From Rotaria sordida (Eukaryota; Rotifera; Eurotatoria; Philodinida; Philodinidae), in NCBI GenBank assembly GCA_905250125.1, contig CAJNOL010000168.1, positions 103,874 through 167,873 on the forward strand: 64,000 bases of DNA, written 5' to 3'. Shown here piece by piece: positions 23,146 through 35,248 of the stretch. The position numbers and the translations under genes were made by a program. Under the pieces are notes generated by a model that saw only the letters and a list, made by a program, of their open reading frames with translations, did no database searches and was not told where the DNA came from. The number at the start of each line of letters is the position of its first letter. The stretch's first letter is position 1.

Positions 23146-25500
23146 TTATGCGCTTTTTGCATACACGACTTCACCATGTTTGAGTACATATCGAATTATA
23201 TGAGTATGATCACCGAATTGATAAATAATATGTTCCCATCTAAACAAAAGAAAATGAATCGAAAAAAAAACCAAGGATAGATGACTCAGTATCTTACGAT
23301 GGACATCGACATATAATCAGATCTGCCTTTTTTCCTACTTCAATTGATCCGTATTTATCCGAGATGCCCAATGCTGCAGCACTATTGATTGTTGCAGCTG
23401 CTAATGCTTCTTCTAAACTCATATGACATAAAACACAAGCTAAATTCATTGATATGGACTAAAACAATAAGCGAAAGACAAAAAAAAAAAAGAATTCTTC
23501 ATCGACTGTATAAACGCAACAAACAGACCATAGCTGATGAAAAAGCATTTGGATTTGCATCTGTTCCTAAAGCTACCGGTACTCCAGCATCAATCATTTT
23601 TCGTACAGGTGGCATTTCAATTCTTAATATATAACCCGTATGAGGTAGAATAACTGCAAATGTCTTTGCATTAGCCATGGCACGGATACCTTCCTCAGAA
23701 ATACACTCTAAATGACTAATAGCTCGTGCACCAATTTCAGCTCCCATCTATCAAAACAAAAAAAAAGAAATAAAGAAATCTGACCACAGAAAAAAAAACA
23801 AACGACTTACTTCAGCTGAACCTGTATAATTAAGTTCATCACCATGAAAATTGATGCTAAGTCCAATTTGTTGACCAGCAAGAAGTATTCGACGACTTTG
23901 TTCAATATCATACACACCTAACCAACAATTTCACATTTTGTAAATTATCTAATAGGGAGGTCCGGAATTTCGGCTCGGTTCAAAATTCCGAAGATCTTTT
24001 AGTTTGGACCAAAAGTTCTTCCTGGTTTTTCGATCTATGCTTTAATTGACCTCATTAACTCTTATAAGAAAAACCTTATTTCTTTAATTAGTTACTGGAT
24101 TCTATAGTGCGATACAGTACACATTTTCATAACATTGTACTGTTCAGCAAGATGATGGCATAGTGCTGGGGTGTGGATGAGGACCTGCTCGATATGGGTG
24201 CACGGTGTTTGAATGCGACTGAAGAGAAGACTCACACCTTGAGTACTATGTCGTCCTGCTCAGTACTTCGGAAAGTAGCAATTAATTAAAGAAATAAGGC
24301 TTTTTTTTTATAGCTGTTATTGAGGTCAATTTAAGCTCGGGCTGAAAGTCATGAAGAATTTTCAGTCACGATCGAAATTTCTGTAACGTATCTAATATCT
24401 ATTTAAATAAAATTTACCTTTCTCACAAAAAACATCAATATCATTAACATCTATTTCTTTATTATCAATTAATTGTCTCAATGCTTTTATTTGTTTATTT
24501 ATAATATCTTCTGTCATTTCTTCGGCTGTTTTATTTCTAAATAAAATATTTAAATAAATCAACATAAGAATTATTTTCATCTTTCATACTTTGGAACTGC
24601 ATGTGCTGCACAATATGTAATTGATATACCAATTGGTATATATGAACGAGCTTGTTCAAGAAGTTTTAATAAACGTAATTCATCAGGCCATTCAAGTCCA
24701 TAACCTGTTTTACATTCAACATAAGTTGTACCTAACAAACAAACAAACAATAGAAAAATATTCAAAAGAAATTAAGACTTACCAGCATGAAGCATACGTT
24801 TCAAACGAGCAACTAATCCAATAAGAAGTTCTTCATCCGTAGCTAATTTTGTTTGTTCAACTGTAAAACCAATACCACCACCTTCACGCATAATTTCCAT
24901 ATAAGTTGCACCTGCCAACTATTTTACATCACCATAAAAAAATATTCGATAGTGAAAAAAGAAAAAGATCTACAAAATAAATACTTTTTTTGCATATTCA
25001 TGAACTCGATCACCTGCCCATATTGGATGCGTATGTGCATCAACAAAACCTTAACAAATAAATTTTTTATAATCATTTCGATAAATAGAATTTCAAATTT
25101 GTTTCTAACCTGGTAGAATACAACATCCAGATGCATCGATTTTGTTATCTATTTCCATCCCTTCGAAGTCTCGTGCAATAGCATCATCAGTTCCAATTGC
25201 AACAATATTTTCACTAGAGAAAAATAAAAATGTATATCAATATTTAGTAGTTAACTCTAATTCTTTGGTTTTTTTTTAGTTTTAAATAATAAGATTAGTA
25301 AACATTAGAAACCCTTCACCTACTTTTTTTTAGTTAATTTTTCTTTTTTTTTCTCACTTTTCAATCATTAAACTTAAACCACCTGCATCCGATTTGATTA
25401 CTCCAATAGCGTGCATATCTTTTCCGCATAGGAATTTTTCATTATTATTACGTGTTACCGTAACAATTTGTCTAGCACCATAGATTAATGTTCTTAACAT
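23146..25500 (-). CDS. AMDHD1: Imidazolonepropionase (amidohydrolase domain-containing protein 1)
   Basis: Ten exons: 25358-25500, 25110-25213, 24985-25049, 24783-24918, 24590-24731, 24418-24536, 23811-23917, 23529-23747, 23298-23458 and 23146-23239. They give 429 residues, close to the animal and bacterial HutI length. The enzyme hydrolyses 4-imidazolone-5-propionate to N-formimino-glutamate in histidine breakdown. Amidohydrolase metal ligands are visible: GFVDAHTHPIWAGDR (~83-97), HAV after YCAA, NFHGDELNYTGSAE, ISHLE and the aspartate of GTDANPNAF. The C-terminal EVGKKADLIIC and WEHIIYQFG are typical of the family. Every exon junction keeps frame. Intron 6 (23918-24417) is 500 nt because of a transposon insertion. 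A polyadenylation signal AATAAA lies just past the stop on the minus strand. Confidence 0.95.
23946..24396. mobile_element. hAT-like foldback MITE in AMDHD1 intron 6, 8-bp target duplication
   Basis: The element at 23954-24388 (435 bp) is flanked by TATCTAAT on both sides (23946-23953 and 24389-24396). The arms are imperfect inverted repeats of about 140 nt. GGAATTTCGGCTCGGTTCAA pairs with minus-strand GAAATTTCGATCGTGACTGA, and AATTGACCTCATTAACTCTT with AATTGACCTCAATAACAGCT. The extreme ends are poorly matched. No open frame. Confidence 0.75.
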
Positions 25501-25881
25501 TATCTGCAATATCATAAGACAAAAAAAAAACACCTAGTCACATAATCAATTTAGATATAAATCTTCTCTTTCTTCCTCTGTTTTTTTTTTAAATTTTGTT
25601 GTCAAACACACAGACACATACACATTTATATATATAGAAAAAGAAAAATACAAGTCATAACCACATAGATTGTTTCTGTCTCTGTATCTTGTATTTTGAA
25701 AGAATAAGACAAAGACATATATGAAAAAGAGAAAGCTTAGAGCAGCAATAGAAAAAAAAAAGAAACAAACAAACAATGAAAGAAAAAAAAAGACATCAAT
25801 ACGCTGTGTACATGGGGTAGCGAATGTTTGTCATTGTTTTATTCAGACAACTGCCATCATAAACCCAAATACTTCTTTTTT
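25501..25881. other. Short intergenic spacer AMDHD1-FET gene
   Basis: Only 381 bp between the AMDHD1 start codon and the FET stop codon, on the same strand. A-rich on the plus strand. The AMDHD1 promoter must lie here or overlap the FET 3' end. Confidence 0.5.
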
Positions 25882-27793
25882 TTAATATGGATTAGAACGA
25901 TTGTCTCTACTCGAACCATGACTTGCACCACGACCACTACCTCGATATTCGCCCCCACCACCACCACCACCACCACTTCGATAATCACTGCCACGATCTC
26001 CACCTATGAATGAATATAAACAAGTAGTAGGATAACTTTAAAAGTCTAACGAGAAAACATATCCAACTGTTAATTGTCGATCGAAATGATATTTTGCTCA
26101 TAAGTAGGACTCAGTGTGAGACTAGGAAAAGCTTGAAAGGACTACTTATCATAGACGTTTCTTATGCAGTTATGAGTATTTTAGCGGATTTTTGGCTTAT
26201 GGCAAGATATTCATAGAAAAATTAAAAAGAATTGTTCACCTGAAATTTTGTCCATCAATAGTTCTCAAAATGATTAAAATATCCTGAAAGTTTCCATCAA
26301 AACGAATAGTTCCTTTTTGAAATATTGAATATTCAAAAAAATAATCATATGCTATAAAAATGTCATCAAGCCAAATTTTATTCAGTATTCAATATGTTGA
26401 AAAGGAACCATTTGTTTTGGCTGAAACCTTCAGGATATTCTAAGAATTAAGAGACCTATTTATAGATGAAAAATCCGATTAAACAGTTATAATTTCATAA
26501 AGAATGTCTAAAAGAAAAAATTCTTTCAAGCTTTTTTAATCTCACTGAATCCTATTTATGAGAAAAATATTACTTCGATCAACAATTAACAGCTTGGTAG
26601 GTTTCCTCGTAAAACACTTACCACGACCACGATAGCCACCGAAATCACCACCACCACCACCGCCGCCGCCGCCACTACCACCTAAAATAATAAATATTAA
26701 AAAGAAAAATCATAATTTTGTTCTTACCTCGACCACGGAATCCACCACGACCACGAGAACCACCTCGACCACCGAATGCTGAAGCACGTCTAGTAGCCAA
26801 AGAAATTTGAACAATATTTGAGAGAACTTCTTTTCCTATTTTAATCAAATAATAAATATGATTAATTACAAAAACAAAAAAATAGATTCTTACCATCATA
26901 CCAATTGATAGCGGCTTGTGCTGCTTCTTCATCATCATAAGTAATTGTGGCTTCGCCTTTACCTTCGCCAGTGGCTTTATCTTTATAAATCCAAATTTTT
27001 GGTGCACCTGTCTTTTTATCATTCTATTAAAAAGAAACAAACAAACAAACAACCTCAAAACTATTGAAAACAAAAATTTAATATTCTACTTTAATCAATC
27101 CAATTTGGCTAAATACATCCTTAAGTTCCGATGCAGTTACACTTCGAGGTAAATTCTGAATAAAAATTGTATCACGTTGTGTTTCCATACGCGAATCATC
27201 ACCACCGCCACTATTATTTTGATAACTATTTCGACCACGATTAAATCCACTGCCGCCGCCGCCGCCACCATAATTATCACTATTATTACTTGAATAATCA
27301 TTTCGGCCACGACTATAGCCACTACTTCCACTTTCATTATTATCATTTCGTCCACGATTGTGACCACTACCTCCGCTTCCATAACCTGCAGAGAGGACAA
27401 AGTGTGTGCTGGCGCCAATTATCATCCTGTATGAATTGTCAATTTTTGAAGTTCAAAAATCGACATACAAGAGTCGACAAAGATTTTCTTACCTCCACCT
27501 TCTCCACCACGTGAACTATGATCAGAATAATTTCGTTTTTGTCCGCTAACAATAATAATAATACACAAAAATAGAATCAATTAAATTTTTATATTTGAAA
27601 ACAGTCACCTATTGTTATCATAATTATTTCGATCACTACCACCTCGTCCTGAATTATAATCATCATTTGAATGACCACTTCCATGTCTGCGTATATACAT
27701 ATATATATATATATTGAAGCAATATAAATTTTATTAATTAATTAAATCTTACTCGTCACCACCACCACCGGAATCTCGACCGTGACTGGACAT
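25882..27793 (-). CDS. FET-family (FUS/EWS/TAF15-like) RNA-binding protein without zinc finger
   Basis: Eight exons: 27753-27793, 27609-27686, 27493-27545, 27090-27385, 26894-27023, 26728-26835, 26622-26681 and 25882-26003, giving 295 residues. The N-terminus is Gly/Ser/Tyr/Asn-rich with RGRN repeats. One RRM spans ~122-205: RNP2 IFIQNLP, the FET hallmark GLIKNDKKTGAPKIWIYKDK, then EGKGEATITYDDEEAAQAAI and VQISLATRRA. An RGG region follows (GGRGGSRGRGGFRGRG). The last residues SRDNRSNPY resemble the FET PY-type nuclear localisation signal recognised by transportin. The RanBP2-type zinc finger found between RGG boxes in FUS and in fly Cabeza is absent, and I saw none in the 618-nt intron 7. 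It is probably a nuclear RNA-binding and transcription/splicing factor. Confidence 0.88.
26200..26512. mobile_element. Foldback/MITE element, family A copy 2
   Basis: In intron 7 of the FET gene. Arms of ~130 nt pair as inverted repeats: AATATCCTGAAAGTTTCCAT (plus strand) with AATATCCTGAAGGTTTCAGC (minus strand), and TAGTTCCTTTTTGAAATATT with TGGTTCCTTTTCAACATATT. The shared core GAAATTTTGTCCATCAATAG links it to copies at 7.2 and 62.4 kb. End points are approximate. Confidence 0.7.
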
Positions 27794-30185
27794 TATTTTG
27801 TAAAAAATAGTTTTATTGATCTAAAAATCTGAATATCGAAGAGAAAAAAAATGATTATTGCTGTATTAAAATGAAAAGAAAGAAAAAAAAAATAAATAAC
27901 GCTTTCCCAATACAGGAACACGCACAATGAGGATATGAGTGATTGACGAATGAAAAAAAACTAATAGAAAATATTATATATAAAATACAAAATAATGTTC
28001 ATAAAAAAATTTTATACATTATATTCAATGTGAGAAAAATTGTTCAACGATCGATAAATCGAATATTCGATAACTACCTCCATCTATCGAAAAACCCAAT
28101 GAATATATATATATATATATATATACCATTTTTGTTCTGCTTTGTAAAATTTTGTTTATAATCACTCCCATTGTTTTATGGATCCACCATATATTTATTA
28201 AAGAAAAAATTAGAATATTCAGAATAAATCTGTACAATATGTCGTCATTTTATTATCATCTCAGTAGGAGGAACTGCGAGTTCACATTTTTGTGGACAAT
28301 AAATTAAACTTAGGACCAGATCCCGTCTCTGGAATAACATGCAGCTCTCTACATCTCAGGGTTACATGTGTCATCATTGCCTTTACTTCATCAATAATAA
28401 AATACGCATTGGATAAGAATACTGAACAAAAACAAAAAACATTTCAAATTCAACTCTTAATTCTTAACAATTTATCATATGATAAAATGTTCAAATAAAA
28501 CTCTCGCATTAATTTGGCATAGTTTTAATAAAGAAGTACACAGACAGATACATGACCTTCGAAAAAAAATGCGTTGAAATTTCGTTAAAATATGTCTGTT
28601 CTTTTGAAATTTACATGTTTTGATCAGCTATTGTAGTGATTTTCATTAGTTTTGCTATGTTCAAAATCTTGAATGCATTTAAACACAAAATTTGGCTAGC
28701 AAAGCAGACTATTACGAATTTCTTAATTTTCTGAGTTTGATTAACAGCAAGCATTTTGTTTTTCATGATTTATTCAACATACTAGAAGAAACGCCGTCAA
28801 AATCAGCGTAATGTCTTTTTAGGTTTTGAATAATCCGAATTTTTCGATATTCGTTTCATGTTTCAATTTTCTTTGTTCTTTACTTACTTCTGTTATAATT
28901 GACTTCTTTCAATATATAATATTGATACAACTTATTGCACTTTTTCTTTTTTGTAATTAACTAAAAATTAAGATAGTCGATCAATAAGTTTTCCAAGTTG
29001 AACTAATATATGTCTGTCGTACTGTGTAACTAAATCATATATGAAATGGAACAACTCGTAGATCCAACCATATGATATGTAAATAGTTCTATACGATTCG
29101 ACAGAGGACCGAAAAGATCATAAAACTGAAAGCATTTGGACAAATGTCATTGAATGTGAGGTTTGGATCATTTTCGGTATTAATACGATCCGTTTACAAA
29201 AATATTGACGATGAATTTGGATGATCGTAACGTACTGTAAACAGATCATACACTAACTCTTTATCATACGAATAAAATATGGACTCGATTTCTACATACG
29301 ATCAAACAGCCAAAATAGAGAAAGTTTAGTGTACATATTTTTACTGTTGCTAATTGACTGAAAACGGACCATAAACGGTATTAATTTACTGAATCATGGC
29401 TAAAGACTTCGAGCAAATATAAGCGCACTTGAAATATGCAACTCATTATTTGTCTGACTCTGTATAGATGCAAAAAAAACTAAGAAGTTTCATTGGCTAA
29501 GAAAAATTTTAAATTTTTCATTGAAATCTTGAAATATCATCGTCCTAGTATTGAAGTCTTATAGTTATTCAGATATAACATTAATATCAACTATCGGTAT
29601 TGATATTAATAAATTACACCGATATGGGACTTAGTAACGTAACCAATAAAAGCTGTAGGAATAGGTGTTCAAGCTCCTTTCTAAATGAAACTCAGCCGTT
29701 GATATGAAGAGCTTAGTCTTCTCTAGCTCCTATCTGGTTACAGCACTCATAATACTTCTTAATCTATACTTGTACGAAACTAAGTCGACGATGATATTAA
29801 TAATTTATGTTTGTTTCCTTCATTTACTTTGATATAAGTAATAATAACAAAATTACGATCCACATAAAATTTATTCTTTTATGCATAAATTGGTTACTTT
29901 TTCGAATCGACCACTTCATTATTTCCTAATTTAATGTTTCGAAAGAAAATACTATTATTTCAATTGATATAAATATTGTCTTTTTGATAATTTAATCTTG
30001 ACTGGATGAATTATTTAACCGACATCTTGCGTCATCTTACATGTTTGGGAGTATAGAAAAGAGAAAAAACACGCTAACGAATGGCATTCGATCTTTTATA
30101 TGCTTTTTTTTCTTTCATAATATTTCGTTAATTTAACTTTTCATTTACTTCCTTCGTTCGTCATATAGACGTTTAGTTCACAATC
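27794..30185. other. Divergent intergenic region FET/SGT1
   Basis: 2.4 kb between the two start codons. Contains an (AT)n run at 28103-28125. No supported gene. The ends should hold the two promoters. Confidence 0.45.
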
Positions 30186-32582
30186 ATGTCGAAACAAACA
30201 TTTGAAGAAGCAAATGAAGCCTTTGTTGATGATAAATATGAAGAAGCATATGAAGTTCGTCATTTGAAGAATATTGGTTTTTATATTATAGAGATTAAAA
30301 AAAAAACATTCTTTTTCTTTTAGCTTTATACCAAAGCCCTTACTAATGATGATAAAACAGATAGTCATTTTACTTCTAAAGTCTTAGCAGCACGTGCTCA
30401 ATGTGCATTGAAATTAAAAAGATATACTGGTAAAGATAGATAAATATATTTTTTGTCAGATTTGTTGAATATTATCCTATTTCTATTAGATGCATTAAAT
30501 GATAGTAATAATGCTATTGAATTAGATGAGAAAAATATGAAAGCATATCTTCGTAAAGGTACAGCATTATATAATCAAGATTTAAAAGAAGAAGCATTGA
30601 AAACATTTGTTCGTGGTCTTGAAATTGATTGTAAGTTTATTATATTTTATTGAATTTATTTATTTATGTTGTCTTTTATTTTAGCTGCTGATGATCAATT
30701 AAAAGTATGGAAAGAAAAATGTGAAAAAGAAGTAGAAAGTAAGAATGTCTTTTTCATTTGTTCCAAGTGATTGTTTTTATTTTAATTTAGATAAAAAACA
30801 ACCGGTAGCAACTACTAATACTGAAAAAGAAAAACCAGCAGCAACTGCTGCTCCTGTTCCACCACAACCAGCTAAAATAAAGTATATTTAAATCTCTGTT
30901 TCTTTATTTTTTGTGCTTTATTTATAATTATTAATTGTTTTTAATAGACATTCATTCTATCAAACAGACACCGTTGTTACTATACAAATACCAATTAAAG
31001 GTCTAAAAAAAGAACAAGTTCAAGTTCAAACTACAGATACAACTGTACGTATTTTGCTTAATGTTCTGTAACCGATTTGTATGTCCGGCACCTAGTCCAA
31101 CTCGAAGCATGGGTTCGGATGCAAACTCGCTGGATCGATTCGGGTTCCGAGTATGTCTTCATATTCGGATCTGATCTGGCAATTGATGAAATCTCGGCAT
31201 TTCAAAATATTTTTACTTTTTCAAACTGCTAATTTATATAAAAGCATAGGAGTGAAAAGTAATATTGTTTTACTAAAAGAATTTGTTTTTTTTTAATGAA
31301 AATTCATCTATAGACGATGATAAACCATATGACGAAGTAACTGACTACACAGAGAAAAAAAATGAATTATGAAAAAGTATTCAAGTATATATTCATAATT
31401 AAAACGTTTGGCATTAGCATTGCGTTCTATTCCAACGTCGTCAGTAATAAGCAAACGTATACTTAGTGGAATTGGTCAGATTTTAGAAGTTGCAAGACGT
31501 TCAATGGATTCTGAATCAGTTGATGCATTTGCTTTTTTGTAGAATTTCAGATGATCTCTTTTTTTTTGTTGCCATTTATGGAAGATACTAAATAGTTTAC
31601 ATTTTTATGTAAGATAAAAGTTTGAAAATCGTACTATGGCCCTGAAAGTATCTGTCGGATGTCGGTTAGTTTCAATCCGGGTTCGATTACGAAAAGTCAT
31701 ATCCATGGAGGATACTAATTTTGATTAACTTTGACTTGATCATATATTTAAATTTCTATTGATCATTTAAGTTAAGTGTTGAAACAAAAATTCCTGCAAC
31801 TGGCAATGATTATTCACTTGAATTTGATCTTGCTTATCCTATTGATTCATCACGTACAAATTTTAATGTAACAGGTTCAAATGTAAGATTAATATTTTTA
31901 TTATATTTTATTTAGAACATCTTGTTCTTTTCTATATTCAATTTAGATTGAAATAAAATTATACAAACGACAGGCTATTCAATGGACTTCATTAGATGCA
32001 CAATCAGTAGCTGGCAAAACACAACCACCGGGTAAGAAAAGTTATTTTTATGTTTGAGGTAGGTTTTTCCGGAATTTTTTTTCTTTAGTTCCAATGAGTC
32101 GACCAGTAACAGACAAAGCTCCAAGTTATCCATCATCAAGTCAACGAGCTAAAAATTGGAGTCAAATTGAAGCAGAAATAAAGAAAGATGAAAAAGATAA
32201 TAAAGAAGATACGGGTGATGCCAATGCGTATGTTGTTTTGACGGTTTTTTTTGAGTGTTCTTCATTATTTGTATATTTGTCTTTTTAGAATATTTCAACA
32301 ACTTTATCGAGATAGTGATGAAAATACTCGTCGGGCTATGAACAAGTCAATGGTAGGAATTAAATATCTTGATTTTTAGTAATTAAATATTTAAAAAATT
32401 CCATTTGTGTAGTACGAATCAGGTGGTACTTGTTTAAACATGAATTGGGAAGAAGTGTCCAAAGGTAAAGTTACCTGTGAACCACCTGATGTAAGTTAAT
32501 ACTAATTTAAATTATTTTTAAAAATAAATAACCTTAACTTTTTTTTCTTTAGGGTATGGAATGGAAAAAATATGATTCATAA
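30186..32582 (+). CDS. SUGT1: SGT1 / SUGT1 co-chaperone
   Basis: Twelve exons: 30186-30254, 30324-30429, 30490-30630, 30685-30738, 30791-30881, 30948-31044, 31772-31882, 31947-32031, 32089-32227, 32289-32352, 32413-32490 and 32553-32582, giving 354 residues (human protein ~365). It links Hsp90 to client complexes in kinetochore assembly, SCF ubiquitin ligases and innate sensors. All three family domains are present: TPR (~5-110, DALNDSNNAIELDEKNMKAY), CS (~155-250, HSFYQTDTVVTIQIPIKGL and NIEIKLYKRQAIQWTSL) and the SGS C-terminus (~265-354, YPSSSQRAKNWSQIEAEI, LYRDSDENTRRAMNKSM, ESGGTCLNMNWEEV, ending MEWKKYDS). A Pro/Ala linker separates TPR and CS. Intron 6 (31045-31771) is 727 nt and holds a hAT relic; the others are 50-75 nt. 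AATAAA follows the stop. Confidence 0.95.
31399..31542 (+). pseudogene. hAT transposase C-terminal fragment in SUGT1 intron 6
   Basis: An open stretch ending in TAG (31540-31542) encodes a peptide containing RLALALRSIPTSSVISKRIL and SGIGQILEVARRSMDSESV, ending DAFAFL. This matches the pattern of the hAT dimerisation domain, where a LA..L.iPaSSa.sER.FS.aG stretch is followed by R..L..e.ve...fL. Upstream is a TAA stop at 31396-31398, so only the last part remains. TTCGG/TCCGG motifs around 31080-31170 and 31650-31690 may be subterminal repeats of the same element. Confidence 0.55.
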
Positions 32583-32974
32583 AAAAAAATAATAAATATA
32601 CGACAATAGAAAGAGACAATTGATTTAAAATTTGTTCATTGTTCAGCGTAATGTTTCTTCTTTGTTATTTCACATCTTCTATTGTTAACGTTATTATGTG
32701 ATACTAGAAAAACAGTTCATTTTTATAAATAGTTCAAGTATACTAGCTATCAGTTATGTTACCTGCGATATGATTGAAGCTTTTTTTTATGCAAGAAAAA
32801 TCTACAACAATAAACTAGAGCTTTTATATGATTATTTTGCTAAGTTAAAAAAAAGTTCATTATTGTTTAAGTTAATGTTAATATAGTTGGAATAATTCAT
32901 TTTTTTGATTGATGATTCTTCAAATGTTATAGATACTCTTTAGCCGTTCTTTTGAATTGATTAAAATATTTTTC

Positions 32975-33715
32975 ATACATATTCTTGAGATGAAATCGAG
33001 CAAAATATTATGGAAAGATTTATGTTTCCTTCTCAATGGTAATAGCATATAAGGATCTGAAAAAACGTTTGTGTAGCTGAAAACATTCTCTATTAGGATT
33101 GGTAGGCTTGAAGACTTCAGCGAAATTGCTTGAATGAGGATCTGCGAAAAAACCAGGAACGCCAAAACCAGCTTTCTGGCTTTTGTTCGAAGCTTCGAGG
33201 AAAATGTTTTATTTAATAGAGCAAATGATTATGAGCAAGATAAGACATCTCCGATCTCTCCATGACCTTTCTTCATCGAACTGTATTCAATTTAAAGAAG
33301 ACTGCAAAACGTCAAACGTTGAAATTTTCAATAAAAAGAAGAGAAAAATTCTTCTAGGACCTTCTGTAAATTAGATGCAGTTCGATGAAGGAACGTCATA
33401 GAGAGATTGAAAATGTACCGTTTTTCTAAGAATTATTTGCTCTATCAAATAAAATTTTTTCCAAAAAACTTCGAATGGAAGCCAGAAAGCTGGCATTGGA
33501 AGTCTTGGTTTTTCGCAGACTCTCATCCAAACAGTTTTGTTGAAGAATTCGGACTTACTAATTCTAATAAAAAATCCGTTCAGCTATCTAAATGTTATTC
33601 CAGTTTCTTGTTAGCTATTACCATCGAGAAGAAAACCTTAAAATATCACTATTATAAACTTATGTACAATATTATAATTATATCTTTGGAATCAGATTTT
33701 CTCTGAAATATTTGT
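32975..33715. mobile_element. Long foldback element, arms ~330 nt
   Basis: Near-symmetric inverted repeat centred near 33340. Paired segments include CTTCTCAATGGTAATAGC with minus-strand CTTCTCGATGGTAATAGC, CCAGCTTTCTGGCTT with an identical copy, TTTTATTTAATAGAGCAAAT with TTTTATTTGATAGAGCAAAT, and CTTCATCGAACTG with an identical copy. A transcript would fold into a long hairpin. Open frames inside it are by-products of the repeat. Confidence 0.7.
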
Positions 33716-34738
33716 TGTCAGATGATATGGCTAAGGCTTTATAGTTTCAAGAGACACTTCCTTATTTTTTGCGAATGATTGTGGCACATGTATTGACACT
33801 TAGATATATTTTGGTTGCGCCTACAAGACCAGTTTTTATCGTTTACACTAGTTTAGATAACTATAGAGAGGATAGTACTTTAATATAATAGTAACATGTA
33901 TTTTTCACCTTCTCGGAAGTTTCGTGACTGTTTAATGCTGATTGAATATATCAATAATTGTAACGTTTCACAATTTTCATTATCTGAACTATTCACTCTT
34001 TTTGTAAAAAAAACAACAAAATAACAAAGTTTTTCAATAGTTTGTATTCTATTTGTTATATTAAAACATGACAAACTATGAAATAGACTATTGTTGAAAG
34101 AGTTCTATATATTTTGATGTACTTCTATCCTTTCTTTTACCATTCAAGAATAAGGAAAATAGAAAAAAAAGGAACTTTTGGACTCCGAATACACCATAGA
34201 GAACATGGTTCGAAATTTCTTGAGATTGTTCATTGTTTGAAAATTCTTTCACTAATTGTCTATTATATTCTAATCAGTATAAAGTGCAGTAATCCAAATA
34301 GTTTTCACTTGTGATCAAAATTCTTTAAATGAGATACAAAAAATAAAAAGATTAGAAATACACAATAATGCATACGATCTTCAAAAATTTGGCTACAACT
34401 GTTTTACCTTAACAAACCTGTGTATCATATTTGTTCACGAACAAAAACATTCCTTTTCTGGACAACTGTGATTAGTACTTAAATTCTTACAAATTTTCAT
34501 TCACGTAATAGTTGCTGATATCTACAGATGTGTAGACGATGATAAATATATCATTCGTATATTCGAGCCTAATTTATGAACAGCACCACATGATTTTTAA
34601 AATATTGTGAAAAATGAATAGTTTATTATCATCGTTGTAGAAACTTAGCAAAATTGAGATTGCAATTGGAAAAAATTCTGCTCAGAACTCCAAACTAGCC
34701 AAATAGATCATGCATATATGTAAATAATGACAAAAAAT
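33716..34738. other. Intergenic, no gene seen
   Basis: About 1 kb of AT-rich sequence between the foldback element and the first tRNA gene. Nothing recognisable. Confidence 0.45.
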
Positions 34739-34821
34739 TGCCAGGGATGGGGATCGAACCCATGCTCACTATTGTGAATTGGATCTTAAGTCCAACGCCT
34801 TAACCACTCGGCCACCCTGGC
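34739..34821 (-). tRNA. tRNA-Leu(TAA), copy 1
   Basis: Class II tRNA of 83 nt without intron. Acceptor GCCAGGG pairs with CCCTGGC, discriminator A. The D-arm contains TGGCCGAGTGGTTAAGGC. The anticodon stem-loop is TTGGA-CTTAAGA-TCCAA with anticodon TAA. It has a long variable arm, and a T-arm ATGGG-TTCGATC-CCCAT. Reads UUA codons, which should be abundant in this AT-rich genome. Confidence 0.95.
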
Positions 34822-34923
34822 ACAATATAATGTAAACTTCCATTCTCTACACAATCGTATTTAGGAATGTCGAGGAAAGAAAAACTTCGTCTTACGTATA
34901 TTTATATGACAACCAAAAAAATT

Positions 34924-35006
34924 TGCCAGGGATGGGGATCGAACCCATGCTCACTATTGTGAATTGGATCTTAAGTCCAACGCCTTAACCACTCGGCCAC
35001 CCTGGC
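34924..35006 (-). tRNA. tRNA-Leu(TAA), copy 2
   Basis: Identical to copy 1 over all 83 nt, 102 bp away on the same strand. Its plus-strand right-hand flank is shared with copy 3 (GAACTCTT...TTTGCC and CATACTCTGAATAAAGAGA), showing a duplicated block. Confidence 0.95.
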
Positions 35007-35102
35007 GTAAGATGTAGTGAACTCTTAGTTTGCCGAGATCTTTTCAATCCTAGAAGCCAATACAATAGATGATTCACATACTCTGAATAAAGAGACAAAA
35101 AT

Positions 35103-35155
35103 TGCGAGGGATGGAGATCGAACCTATGCTTACGATAGTGGATTAATCATAGGCG
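35103..35155 (-). pseudogene. Truncated tRNA-Leu remnant
   Basis: GAGGGATGGAGATCGAACCT and following bases match the 3' half of the tRNA-Leu genes (acceptor, T-arm, variable arm) with mismatches, then the similarity stops before the anticodon stem. The D-arm half is missing. Confidence 0.65.
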
Positions 35156-35248
35156 ACGTTCAGAAAAAAAAACGGAACTCTTCGAAATCATTTTCAATTG
35201 AGAATCCGGTAATCAAAAAATCGAAGAAAGAGCCTACGTACTCAATTA

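Noticed and set aside
27137-27418. 93-codon minus-strand frame overlapping the FET gene
   Set aside because: Alternate frame of the Gly/Arg/Asn-rich FET exon; the FET frame carries the RRM motifs.
32920-33706. Several open frames on both strands
   Set aside because: They lie within the foldback element and mirror each other across its centre; produced by the inverted repeat, not by a gene.
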